Of a stretch of 64,000 nt of DNA, positions 20,885-28,760 are shown in pieces (position 1 is the stretch's first letter; the number at the start of each line of letters is the position of its first letter). The notes beneath the pieces were generated by a model that saw only the letters and a list, made by a program, of their open reading frames with translations, ran no database searches and had not been told where the DNA came from. The DNA lies in the NCBI GenBank assembly GCA_944363525.1, contig CALVUF010000002.1, forward strand, positions 124,001 to 188,000. The letters run 5' to 3'. The stretch is from an uncultured Bacilli bacterium (lineage in GTDB: Bacteria > Bacillota_I > Bacilli_A > RFN20 > CAG-826). A program made the position numbers and the translations under genes.

Positions 20885-22207
20885 TTAATTGCCGCCGATG
20901 GAGAGTTTTTTGATCAAGCAATCGGCATTGCAGAAGGAGGAGGAATCAAGCTGGGCCCGATCATCGAACCCCTTGATATCCTTCATCAGTTGCAGCAGGT
21001 TGCCCGAGAGGGTGATGAGGTTCAACGGGCGGTTGATTTTGCCATCCTTGATCCAATAGCCTTCGGCTTGGCAGGAGAAGTTGCCCGAGCGGGCATTCAT
21101 CCCGGTGCCGAGGCCGGCAATCTCGGTGATGTAGACCCCTTCCTTAATCGGGGCGATTAACTTCTCGAAAGTCTGTTTGCCTTTCTTGACGTAGACGGAG
21201 GAATAGCCGGTTCCGATCTTCCCACCGTGCCAAGCGGCGTTCCCAGTGGTTTCGACCCCGTCTTTCTTTGCCGTCTCGCGGTTATAAAGGTAAGTCAGCA
21301 GCTTCCCGTTTTTGACGATGGTCTTATTGGAGGTCGCGACCCCTTCGTCATCGAAATAGGAATAGAAAGGAGTCCTCTCTAAGGGTTTCTCCTCGATGGT
21401 CAACTTGCTTGAGCCAACCTGCGCATTGAGTTTGCCTTCGAGGAAGGAGGTGTGGCGCTGAACGTTGTCGGCGATGGTCGAATCGAGGAAATAATCGAGC
21501 AAGGCAGCGAAGACGGTCCGATCCAAGACGGTCGGGTATTGACCCGATTCGCAGGTGAACCAGTGGAATTTGGCTAAGGCCTTATCGCAGATCTTTTTGG
21601 CCAGTTCCTCTGGATTGAAGGCTTTGATGTCGGTGCCGAAGAATTCGTCGTAATAGGTTTTGACTTCGTCGTTTTCCGCCGCCACCGCCCCGGCGACGAA
21701 ATAGAAGTAATTGCCTTTTTGCTTCAGCTTCAAACCGAGGGAATTGTAGAAGAAGACCTCGCTTTCGGATTCGGCGTAGGTGACCTGGTCGGCATCGGTG
21801 ATTCGGGGGTCATAGCCTTTGATGGCGGCCTCCAACCTTTTCAACAAAGCGATCTTCTCGGTGATGGGCGTATTGCGCAGTTCGGAGGAATAGATGTTTT
21901 TCTTCTTATATTTTGGCGAGCCGGCGAATAAGCCAACCTCATCGGGCTTTTCGGAAATGGAAGCGTTCCGTTTGATCGATTCGACCAAGGTCTTCAGCGC
22001 TTCTTCGTCGAGTTTCTCTGAGATGGCGGAGCCGAATTTGCCGTCGTAAACGCCGCAGGCGATGACGGTTTGGGATTCCTTGATCTTGAATTCGTCGACG
22101 TCGCCCCGGAAGAGGCGGATTTTGGTCGAGGAGCTCTTGATGACCTGAATCTGCGATTGGGCGATGCCGGCTTCGCTGGCTAACGCAAAGAACTTATCGA
22201 TTTTCAT
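20885..22207 (-). CDS. tldE: Metalloprotease-like subunit TldE (PmbA family)
   Basis: A 440-residue partner of TldD. TldD/TldE form a heterodimeric zinc protease that degrades unfolded peptides and matures some bacteriocins. The family fold shows in LFRGDVDEFKIKESQ, TYAESESEVFF, and a C-terminal GLGTGMNARSGNFSCQAEGY. It has no HExxxH motif, as expected for TldE. Its start overlaps the tldD stop by 4 nt (22204-22207). Confidence 0.9.
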   Translation of the reverse strand: MKIDKFFALASEAGIAQSQIQVIKSSSTKIRLFRGDVDEFKIKESQTVIACGVYDGKFGSAISEKLDEEALKTLVESIKRNASISEKPDEVGLFAGSPKYKKKNIYSSELRNTPITEKIALLKRLEAAIKGYDPRITDADQVTYAESESEVFFYNSLGLKLKQKGNYFYFVAGAVAAENDEVKTYYDEFFGTDIKAFNPEELAKKICDKALAKFHWFTCESGQYPTVLDRTVFAALLDYFLDSTIADNVQRHTSFLEGKLNAQVGSSKLTIEEKPLERTPFYSYFDDEGVATSNKTIVKNGKLLTYLYNRETAKKDGVETTGNAAWHGGKIGTGYSSVYVKKGKQTFEKLIAPIKEGVYITEIAGLGTGMNARSGNFSCQAEGYWIKDGKINRPLNLITLSGNLLQLMKDIKGFDDRAQLDSSSFCNADCLIKKLSIGGN

Positions 22208-23610
22208 TCTAATTTACCTCCCCGTCCCCCGACGGTGATTTCCTTGATGCGGATGGTCGGCTGGCCGACGTTGACTGGGACCGAGCCCGAGAGGGAGCCG
22301 CAGTTGCCTTGACCAAGGCCGCAGTCGTTGCCGACCCGGTCGATGTTCATCAAGACCTCTTTACCCGATCCGATCAAAGTGCAGCCTTTGACCGGTTCGG
22401 CCAGTTTCCCGTCCCTGATAATATAGGCTTCCGAGGCCGAGAAGTTGAATTCCCCGGTGGTCGGTTCGACCGAGCCGCCGCCGAAGTCAGCGACGTAGAT
22501 GCCGAGTTTGGTGTCCTTGACGATGTCCTCGGGACTGTCTTTGCCCGGGGCGATGTAGGTATTGGACATCCGGGAGGTCGGGGCGAAGGTGTAATCTTGC
22601 CGCCTCGAGCAGCCATTCGGCTCCATGTTGAGCCGCCGGCCGCCGAGCTTATCGACTAAGAAGCCGACGCAGATGCCGTTTTTGATCAGCAGGTTCTTCT
22701 GGGTTTTCTTCCCTTCGGAATCGATATTGTTCGATCCCCATTCATTAGGGATGGTGCCATCGTCATAAGCGGTGACGATGGGGGAAGCGATTTGCTTGCC
22801 GATGCTATGGGAGAAGACCGAGAGCCCTTTCCCGGTCGCGGTCGCCTCGAGGCTATGGCCGCAGGCTTCGTGGAAGAGAACCCCGCCCCAGCCATTGCCG
22901 ACGACGACGGTGAAGCGGCCTGAGGGGCATTCCTTGGCTCCTAATAAACGGATGGCTTTCTCGGCTGCCTTCTTGCTGACTTCCTCGATGTTCAATTGCT
23001 CGGTGAAGTATTCCCAACCGCCGGTTCGGCCCGGACCGGCGAAGGCCGATTCGATGTTGTCGCCGTCTTTGGCCACGACCTCAATGGCGTAACGCCCTCG
23101 TTCCTCGACATTATTGGACTCAACCCCGATTTCATTCTCAGCAGTGAAGATTTGCACGGTTTTCGAGGTATTTAGTAAACTGGTCCGAATCCGGACGACG
23201 CGGGGATCGACCGCTTTGGCGGCGGCATACCCCTTCTTCAGCCATTCGACCTTTTCCTCAACCGGGACGTCGGCTAAATGGATCTTGATCGGGCTGATAT
23301 TCTTAACCCGGTTCTTATTGATTTTGCTGATGGTGATTTGCCGTTCCCCCTCAAACGAGGCGGCTAACCGATTGGCTAACGAAAGAAGGTTCTTCTTCCT
23401 TAAGTCCGAGGTCGAACCGTAAACCGACTTTGTCCCTTGAAGGATTCGGATGCCGGCCCCGCAGGTGATGGGGGTGGAGACGGTTTCGACTTTCCCGTTC
23501 TCCAAGGTGATGGAGACGGGGTGATTCTCCTCCAAATATATCTCGGCGTAATCCCCGCCGGTGGCGAGGGCTTCGTTCAATACTTGGAGGGCAAGCGATT
23601 TCGATATCAT
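22204..23610 (-). CDS. tldD: Zinc metalloprotease TldD
   Basis: Catalytic subunit of the TldD/TldE protease. The zinc motif HEACGH (residues 247-252, HExxxH type) is intact, and a Cys near the C-terminus (GQGNCGSLSGSVPVNVGQP) sits where the third ligand is in E. coli TldD. Length is 468 from ATG 23610, chosen because AAGGAG lies 7 nt upstream on the minus strand; the longer open frame to 23778 would run into the divergent neighbour. Four-base overlap with tldE. Confidence 0.93.
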   Translation of the reverse strand: MISKSLALQVLNEALATGGDYAEIYLEENHPVSITLENGKVETVSTPITCGAGIRILQGTKSVYGSTSDLRKKNLLSLANRLAASFEGERQITISKINKNRVKNISPIKIHLADVPVEEKVEWLKKGYAAAKAVDPRVVRIRTSLLNTSKTVQIFTAENEIGVESNNVEERGRYAIEVVAKDGDNIESAFAGPGRTGGWEYFTEQLNIEEVSKKAAEKAIRLLGAKECPSGRFTVVVGNGWGGVLFHEACGHSLEATATGKGLSVFSHSIGKQIASPIVTAYDDGTIPNEWGSNNIDSEGKKTQKNLLIKNGICVGFLVDKLGGRRLNMEPNGCSRRQDYTFAPTSRMSNTYIAPGKDSPEDIVKDTKLGIYVADFGGGSVEPTTGEFNFSASEAYIIRDGKLAEPVKGCTLIGSGKEVLMNIDRVGNDCGLGQGNCGSLSGSVPVNVGQPTIRIKEITVGGRGGKLE

Positions 23611-23624
23611 TGTGCTGCTCCTTA

Positions 23625-23638
23625 TTCCGTAGACGGAA
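23625..23638. promoter_or_regulatory. Inverted repeat in the divergent tldD / 23684 promoter region
   Basis: TTCCGT-AG-ACGGAA is a perfect 6-bp inverted repeat in the short gap between two divergent genes. It could be an operator. No regulator is known. Confidence 0.3.
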
Positions 23639-23665
23639 AACCTAGATAGTGTATCTTTTAATTCC

Positions 23666-23676
23666 GATAATACAAT
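23666..23676 (+). promoter_or_regulatory. Overlapping -10-like boxes for the gene at 23684
   Basis: GATAAT (23666-23671) and TACAAT (23671-23676) overlap. Either would start transcription at about 23678-23684, downstream of the first in-frame ATG (23675). A leaderless or near-leaderless start at ATG 23684 is therefore more likely. No convincing -35. Confidence 0.35.
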
Positions 23677-23683
23677 GGATTGT

Positions 23684-24280
23684 ATGGACCTCCTCGATGT
23701 CTTGAATAAGCAAAACGCATATTGGAATGCGGTCAAAGGTAAACTAAGCAAAGACGAAATCAAGGCCCTATGCGGCAAGAAGGGGATGGATTGGCTTTTG
23801 GATATGTTTTCTCGAGCCCACAGTAAAAGGGAAAAACTGGTGAAGGAGGGTGAAATCGGCTTTGGCTATTGCTTCAAGGAATGCTTGGTGACCGGGGGCG
23901 ATCCAGTGATTCCGACCTGGGTCTTGGTCAACCCCTCTTTGCCGAAGACCTCTATTGAATCATTTATGGAGACCGCTGGGGCGTTGTTGGAATTGGGCGG
24001 TCAGGACCCTAAAGCCCACAAAAAAGAGCCGATGTATTGGAAGATTCGGGACTCCTTGGCCAAGGCCTCTTATTTTGAGATTCCGGCCGTCTATAGCAAG
24101 ACGTTGATGACTCTATCGATCTTCGAACGACGGATCGACCTTTACCCTAATTTCCATTTAGGGCTCAACATCTTTTTCCAAAACCGGTCCCTAAGCCCAG
24201 AAATATGGCTGGTGCCGGAAAAGTATTTCTGCCCTGAGTGGCGTAAACTTTATTTCCAGGAGGACAAAGAAAATGGCTAA
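23684..24280 (+). CDS. Conserved-looking protein of unknown function
   Basis: A 198-residue soluble protein that I do not recognise. It has no signal peptide, no membrane helix and no obvious catalytic motif. Aromatic and charged residues alternate through the chain (for example FFQNRSLSPEIWLVPEKYF near the C-terminus). An ATG at 23675 is also in frame and would add three residues, but it lies within the -10 boxes. The 3' end overlaps the metallo-beta-lactamase-fold gene by 8 nt, so the two are probably co-translated. Function cannot be stated. Confidence 0.6.
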   Translation: MDLLDVLNKQNAYWNAVKGKLSKDEIKALCGKKGMDWLLDMFSRAHSKREKLVKEGEIGFGYCFKECLVTGGDPVIPTWVLVNPSLPKTSIESFMETAGALLELGGQDPKAHKKEPMYWKIRDSLAKASYFEIPAVYSKTLMTLSIFERRIDLYPNFHLGLNIFFQNRSLSPEIWLVPEKYFCPEWRKLYFQEDKENG

Positions 24281-24887
24281 GCTTTTCTATCAAGGACATG
24301 CCTCGTTGAGGATTGAAACCAATGACGGGGACGTCATCTTCGTCGACCCTTTCGCCGGGGAAGGCTATTCCTGTCCGGCCGACATGGTCCTAATCACCCA
24401 CGAGCATTACGACCATAACGGGATCAATTTGGTCAAATTGAAGGAGACGACGGTCATCATCCGGGCCAAGGACGCCTTGATCGATGGCCAATACATGGAT
24501 TTCGATTACTTCGGGGTTCATGTCCAAGCGGTCCCGGCCTGCAACAAGAACCATCCGATCAACGAATGCGTCGGCTACCTCATCGCCGTCGATGGAGCCT
24601 TGCTTTATGTGGCTGGTGACACCGACTATGTGCCCTTTATGGAAGAAATCGGGAAGATGGGCGTCGACTATGCTTTCCTCCCGATCGACGGGGTCTTCAA
24701 TATGGGGCCGGAGGAGGCTAGCCGCTGCGCCGAGATAATCAAACCCCATCACCTAATTCCTTACCACATGAAGCCGGGGATGCTCTTTGATATCAGGCAG
24801 GACATGAAAGTCACCTATGAGAAGGCGATGCTGGTTCGGCCGAACGATCTAATCGAGCTTGAAGGGACCCACGGCAAAGGTAAGTAA
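24273..24887 (+). CDS. Metallo-beta-lactamase-fold metal-dependent hydrolase
   Basis: A 204-residue UlaG-like hydrolase. The metal motif THEHYDHNG (HxHxDH) is intact, VDPFAGEG precedes it as in the family, and later ligands appear in VAGDTDYVPF and IPYHMKPG. It is cytoplasmic, with no signal peptide. CAGGAGGA lies about 10 nt before the ATG, inside the preceding unknown gene. Tandem TAA stops end it. The substrate is not predictable; members include phosphodiesterases and lactonases. Confidence 0.85.
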   Translation: MAKLFYQGHASLRIETNDGDVIFVDPFAGEGYSCPADMVLITHEHYDHNGINLVKLKETTVIIRAKDALIDGQYMDFDYFGVHVQAVPACNKNHPINECVGYLIAVDGALLYVAGDTDYVPFMEEIGKMGVDYAFLPIDGVFNMGPEEASRCAEIIKPHHLIPYHMKPGMLFDIRQDMKVTYEKAMLVRPNDLIELEGTHGKGK

Positions 24888-25203
24888 TAACTAATTCGGT
24901 TGACGATTAATAATTAGGCGAAATCAAAGTCGAAAACAAACTGAATTTAAGGCGATTGATATTGTCAATAAACGAACGGACAATTTTCAGCCCTTTATTG
25001 TCTTCCTTTACGTTCAGACTGGCGATTTGTCTTGCGCCACTGAGTGATTTAAGACTTTGGGTTAGAACTACTCCTCCAAGACATAAACCTTAATTCGCCT
25101 CCAATTTATAAAATTGGACGTTGAATCGCCTTCCCTACTTGTGTATCGTTTGCTCGTAACTCTCTGTGCGGCGATTGGTCGCACGGCGAAAGGAGTAAGG
25201 AAA
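24888..25203 (+). promoter_or_regulatory. 316-nt gap: structured leader or small RNA before rpmE
   Basis: No protein gene is seen. AAGGCGATT (24949-24957) and AATCGCCTT (25124-25132) are perfect 9-nt complements that would close a 184-nt fold. Inside it: TTCAGCCC (24986-24993) with GGGTTAGAA (25060-25068); a bulged hairpin TTCAG-ac-TGGCG (25013-25024) with CGCCA-CTGAG (25035-25044); CCAATTT-ATA-AAATTGG (25101-25117). ATTGTC (24961), GACAAT (24979) and ATTGTC (24997) allow alternative pairings. A possible internal promoter is TTGAAT (25121-25126), 17 bp, TATCGT (25144-25149). GTGCG...CGCAC (25168-25186) lies before the rpmE ribosome site AAAGGAG. It may be an L31 autoregulatory leader or an independent RNA. 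Confidence 0.5.
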
Positions 25204-25419
25204 ATGAAGAAAGACATCCACCCGGAATACCACAAGTGCATCGTCACCTGCACCACCTGCGGTTCCACCTTCGAGACAGGCTCGACCCTTAAGGAAATCA
25301 AGGTTGATACCTGCTCTAACTGCCATCCGTTCTACACTGGCAAGCAGCGCTTCGTCGCCGCCGACGGCCGGATCGATCGCTTCAACAAGAAGCTCGCCAA
25401 GGCCAACGGAAATAAGTAA
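25204..25419 (+). CDS. rpmE: 50S ribosomal protein L31, zinc-binding type
   Basis: A 71-residue ribosomal protein. The zinc-binding C+ form is shown by CTTC (16-19) and CSNC (37-40), followed by the hallmark [10 protein letters not shown] and GRIDRFNKK. The start at 25204 follows AAAGGAG; the frame extending upstream covers non-coding leader and is rejected. C+ forms store zinc and are often replaced by zinc-free paralogues during starvation; no paralogue is in this window. Confidence 0.96.
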   Translation: MKKDIHPEYHKCIVTCTTCGSTFETGSTLKEIKVDTCSNCHPFYTGKQRFVAADGRIDRFNKKLAKANGNK

Positions 25420-25446
25420 CGCCTAATCGCAACAAATGGTATGATG

Positions 25447-25473
25447 GCCGCGGATAAGCCGCGGCTTTTCTTT
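25447..25473 (+). terminator. Terminator after rpmE
   Basis: Stem GCCGCGG (25447-25453) / CCGCGGC (25459-25465), loop ATAAG, then TTTTCTTT. A TATGAT box (25439-25444) just before it could be a promoter for metG, in which case the hairpin would sit in the metG leader. Confidence 0.75.
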
Positions 25474-25495
25474 GCTTGAAGTAGGAGATATTCGC

Positions 25496-27103
25496 ATGAA
25501 GAAGAAGTTCTATATCACGACCCCGATTTATTACCCCTCGGCTTCGCCACATTTAGGGCACGCCTATTGCACCACTATGTGCGACGTCATCGCCCGGGGC
25601 AAGCGGCTTCGCGGTTATGATGTCTTCTTCCTCACTGGCCTTGATGAGCACGGGGAGAAGATCGAGAAGAACGCCCAAGCCAAAGGCGTGACCCCACAGG
25701 AATTCGTCGATGAGGTTTCCAAGAGCTATACCTCCCTTTGGTCGGCGATGGCCATCTCCAATGATGACTTCATCCGGACCACCCAGGAACGGCACGTCAA
25801 GACGGTTCAGAAGATCTTCTCGAAGATGCTGGAGAAAGGAGACATCTACCTTTCGACCTACACTGGCTGGTACTGCGTCCACGAAGAATCGTATTGGACG
25901 GAAATCCAAGTCGGGCCCGAGCATCTTTGCCCTGAATGCCATCGTCCGGTCGAGAAAAAGGACGAGCAAGCCTATTTCTATCGTTGCTCGGCTTATTCGG
26001 ATTGGCTTTTGTCCTTCTACGACAGTAATTTCAAGTTTATCACCCCCGATACCCGGAAAAACGAGATGATCAACACCTTTATCAAACCGGGCTTGCTTGA
26101 TCTCTGCGTCTCCCGGACCTCGTTTGATTGGGGCATCCCCGTCTTGGAAAACCCCGAGCATGTCGTCTATGTCTGGCTTGATGCCTTGACCAACTACATC
26201 ACCGCCTTAGGCTATCTCCAAGACGATGATTCGAAGTTCCAATACTTCTGGAATGACCCGGAAACCGAAATCGTCCACGTCGTGGGGCCGGATATCAATC
26301 GTTTCCATACCATCTATTGGCCGATGTTCCTCCATTCCTTAGGCTTACGGGAACCGAATCGGGTCTTCGTCCATGGCCTTTTGATGATGAAGGACGGCAA
26401 GATGAGCAAATCCAAAGGCAACGTCATCTCCGCCTATCCCCTGATTGAACGTTATGGGGTCGATGCCGTCCGTTATTATCTCGTCGCCGAGGTTCCCTTC
26501 GGCAGCGATCCGGTCTTCACCCCCGAACAATTCGTCATGCGGGTCAATCAGGACTTAGCCAATAATCTTGGTAATCTCTTGAACCGGACCGTTTCGATGA
26601 TCGGCAAGTATTTCGACGGCAAGATTCCTGAATATAAAGGAGCGGTCGGCGCCTTTGATGCCGCCTTGCATGACCTTTGCCTTTCGACCATCAAAGACTA
26701 CGAGGCCCTTAACGATGACCTCAAGGTCACTGAGGCTTATGCCAAGGTTATGGAATTGGTCTCGGCTGCTAATAAATACATCGAGGACAACGCTCCGTGG
26801 GCTTTAGCCAAAGACGAAAACAGGAAGGCGGAGCTCGAATCGGTTATGGCTCATTTGGCCGAGGTCTTATTCGCCGCCGGCATGCTTTTGAAGCCGATCC
26901 TGGTCGTCAAAGCCGATAAAATCTTCGATGCCTTAGGCATTCCCGAAGAAGAACGGACCTATGATAACGTCGGCAAGTTCGGCTTGCTCGATAACCATGT
27001 CGTGAACAAGGGCGAACCTTTGTTCCCCCGGCTCGACGTCGCCAAGGAAACCGAATACATCGCTTCCTTGATGGCGGGCCCGAAGGAGAAGGCGGCGGCC
27101 TAA
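25496..27103 (+). CDS. metG: Methionyl-tRNA synthetase
   Basis: Class I synthetase charging tRNA-Met. HIGH-type motif PHLGHAY (residues 18-24) and KMSKSKGN near residue 302 are intact. A zinc-knuckle-like insertion carries CPECHRPVEKK. Length 535 ends soon after the anticodon-binding helices, so the C-terminal tRNA-binding (Trbp111-like) domain present in Bacillus MetG is absent. AGGAG about 8 nt upstream selects ATG 25496; an upstream extension is rejected. Confidence 0.95.
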   Translation: MKKKFYITTPIYYPSASPHLGHAYCTTMCDVIARGKRLRGYDVFFLTGLDEHGEKIEKNAQAKGVTPQEFVDEVSKSYTSLWSAMAISNDDFIRTTQERHVKTVQKIFSKMLEKGDIYLSTYTGWYCVHEESYWTEIQVGPEHLCPECHRPVEKKDEQAYFYRCSAYSDWLLSFYDSNFKFITPDTRKNEMINTFIKPGLLDLCVSRTSFDWGIPVLENPEHVVYVWLDALTNYITALGYLQDDDSKFQYFWNDPETEIVHVVGPDINRFHTIYWPMFLHSLGLREPNRVFVHGLLMMKDGKMSKSKGNVISAYPLIERYGVDAVRYYLVAEVPFGSDPVFTPEQFVMRVNQDLANNLGNLLNRTVSMIGKYFDGKIPEYKGAVGAFDAALHDLCLSTIKDYEALNDDLKVTEAYAKVMELVSAANKYIEDNAPWALAKDENRKAELESVMAHLAEVLFAAGMLLKPILVVKADKIFDALGIPEEERTYDNVGKFGLLDNHVVNKGEPLFPRLDVAKETEYIASLMAGPKEKAAA

Positions 27104-27106
27104 TTT

Positions 27107-28465
27107 ATGGGGTCTTCCTTCCCCAAGAAAATAATCTCCGGCACCTGCGTTGACCTTTCTTTCGAAGGCAAAGGGGTCTTTAAAGGCGAAGGTCAAGCCA
27201 TTTTCGTCGATGGGATGTTCATCGGCGAGGAAGGCGAGGTCGAAATCGCCTATAAACGGAACGGAGCTTTGTTCGGAAACATCAAAAAACTTCGCAAAAT
27301 CTCTCCCGATCGCATACAACCGCGGTGCAAGATATGCCATGCCTGCGGCGGTTGCTGCTTCCAGCAATTGGCCTACCCGGCCCAATTGGCTTTTAAATCG
27401 AGCAAAGTGGCGGAGCAGTTCCGACGCTTAGCTAAAATGAAAGTTGAGGTCGCTCCTTGCATCGGGATGGATGACCCGTATTATTACCGAAACAAGATCC
27501 AGATGCCTTTTGGCAAGGATGACCGTGGCAACGTTTACTGCGGCTTCTACAAGGCTTCGACCCACGTTATCGTTCCGGTTGAGGAATGTTTTATCGAAGA
27601 TAAGCGGTCAAGGCCGATTCTCGATGCTTGTAAGAAGCTTTTTAAGTCGATGCGGATCGAACCGTATAACGAAGACGCCCGGACTGGCATCATCCGCCAT
27701 GTTTTGATTAAGACTAGCTACTATAAGCCGGAGATCATGGTGGTTTTGGTCACCGCGGTCGATTCTTTCCCTGGGCGGAACAACCTAGTCAAAGCTCTGC
27801 TTAAGGAATGTCCGGAAATCACGACGGTTATCCAAAACATCAACCCTCGTTCGACCTCGGTCATCTTAGGCGAGAAAGAGCGGGTCCTTTATGGCAAAGG
27901 CTTCATTGAAGATTCCCTCTGTGGGGTCCTTTTCCAGATTTCGGCCAAATCCTTTTACCAGACGAACCCGGTCATGACCGAGAAGCTTTATTCCTATGCC
28001 ATGCAGGCCGCCCATTTAAGAGGCCAAGAGGTGGTCTTCGACGCTTATTCAGGGATTGGGACCATCGGTCTGATCGCTGCCAAAGACGCCAAGCAGGTCA
28101 TCTCGGTCGAAATCGTGAAGCAAGCGGTGCAAGACGGGATTCGGAACGCTAAGCGAAACAGAATTAATAATTTTCTAATGTATTGTGACGACGCATCCTC
28201 CTTTATGGTCAAGATGGCTGAGAAGGGCGAAACCGTTGATGTCTTATTCATGGATCCACCGCGCAAAGGGTCGGATGAACGTTTCTTGAAAGCGGCCTTG
28301 AAACTCCGCCCCAAGCGGATCGTCTATGTATCCTGCGATCCGAGCACTCTGGCTCGGGACGTCGCCTACTTGGCTAAGGCCTATAAAGTTGAATCGGTTC
28401 AACCCTTCGACATGTTTCCTCAGACCTTCCACGTCGAGACGGTCGTCGCCTTGTCATTGAAATAA
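27107..28465 (+). CDS. rlmD: 23S rRNA (uracil-5-)-methyltransferase, RlmD/RumA family
   Basis: Methylates a uridine (U1939-type) of 23S rRNA or a tRNA uridine. The N-terminal TRAM domain (about residues 8-65) is followed by an iron-sulphur cluster motif with Cys74, Cys77, Cys80 and Cys83 in RCKICHACGGCC. The methyltransferase domain has FDAYSGIGTIGL (SAM), MDPPRKGSD and the catalytic Cys in VYVSCDPSTLARD. It starts 4 nt after metG, so it is the second gene of that transcript. Whether it acts on U747, U1939 or tRNA U54 cannot be told from sequence. Confidence 0.9.
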   Translation: MGSSFPKKIISGTCVDLSFEGKGVFKGEGQAIFVDGMFIGEEGEVEIAYKRNGALFGNIKKLRKISPDRIQPRCKICHACGGCCFQQLAYPAQLAFKSSKVAEQFRRLAKMKVEVAPCIGMDDPYYYRNKIQMPFGKDDRGNVYCGFYKASTHVIVPVEECFIEDKRSRPILDACKKLFKSMRIEPYNEDARTGIIRHVLIKTSYYKPEIMVVLVTAVDSFPGRNNLVKALLKECPEITTVIQNINPRSTSVILGEKERVLYGKGFIEDSLCGVLFQISAKSFYQTNPVMTEKLYSYAMQAAHLRGQEVVFDAYSGIGTIGLIAAKDAKQVISVEIVKQAVQDGIRNAKRNRINNFLMYCDDASSFMVKMAEKGETVDVLFMDPPRKGSDERFLKAALKLRPKRIVYVSCDPSTLARDVAYLAKAYKVESVQPFDMFPQTFHVETVVALSLK

Positions 28466-28483
28466 GTTCTCAAATCGAAATTA

Positions 28484-28507
28484 AGGCCCTTAAATGGGTC
28501 TTTTTTC
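28484..28507 (+). terminator. Terminator after the metG-rlmD unit
   Basis: AGGCCC (28484-28489) / GGGTCT (28496-28501) with one G-U pair, followed by a run of T. Confidence 0.7.
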
Positions 28508-28760
28508 TTGCCAGGAAAAAGAATGCCCAGAAAAGGAAAAAGATTTTTCTTTGACAGAATTTCATATTGTGTAAGTTTCAAAAAGTTTCCCTCAATCAAA
28601 TCAAAAAACATTCGATTGCGATTAAGAAATACGCTTTTTCCTATCTTTTAATCCTATATAAGGAAAAATCTAAAACAACTTCGATTTTACATATTTTAGG
28701 GCTCTTACCTATTGCAATATTTCGATTTATCTTGAACAATATTGGCGAGGTTAGAAATCT
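28508..28760. other. AT-rich intergenic island
   Basis: About 250 nt of strikingly AT-rich sequence between GC-rich genes, with several GGAAAAA motifs and a TTGACA box (28551-28556) lacking a well-spaced -10. A weak inverted repeat, CAATATT (28716-28722) / AATATTG (28739-28745), precedes the ribosome site GAGG of the next gene. A TTG-started 65-codon frame (28567-28764) is not accepted as a gene. The role could be a promoter/UP-element region or a remnant of transferred DNA. Confidence 0.45.

Noticed and set aside
23611-23778. 56-residue upstream extension of TldD
   Set aside because: It would cross the divergent promoter region and the neighbouring gene; a good AAGGAG sits just before ATG 23610.
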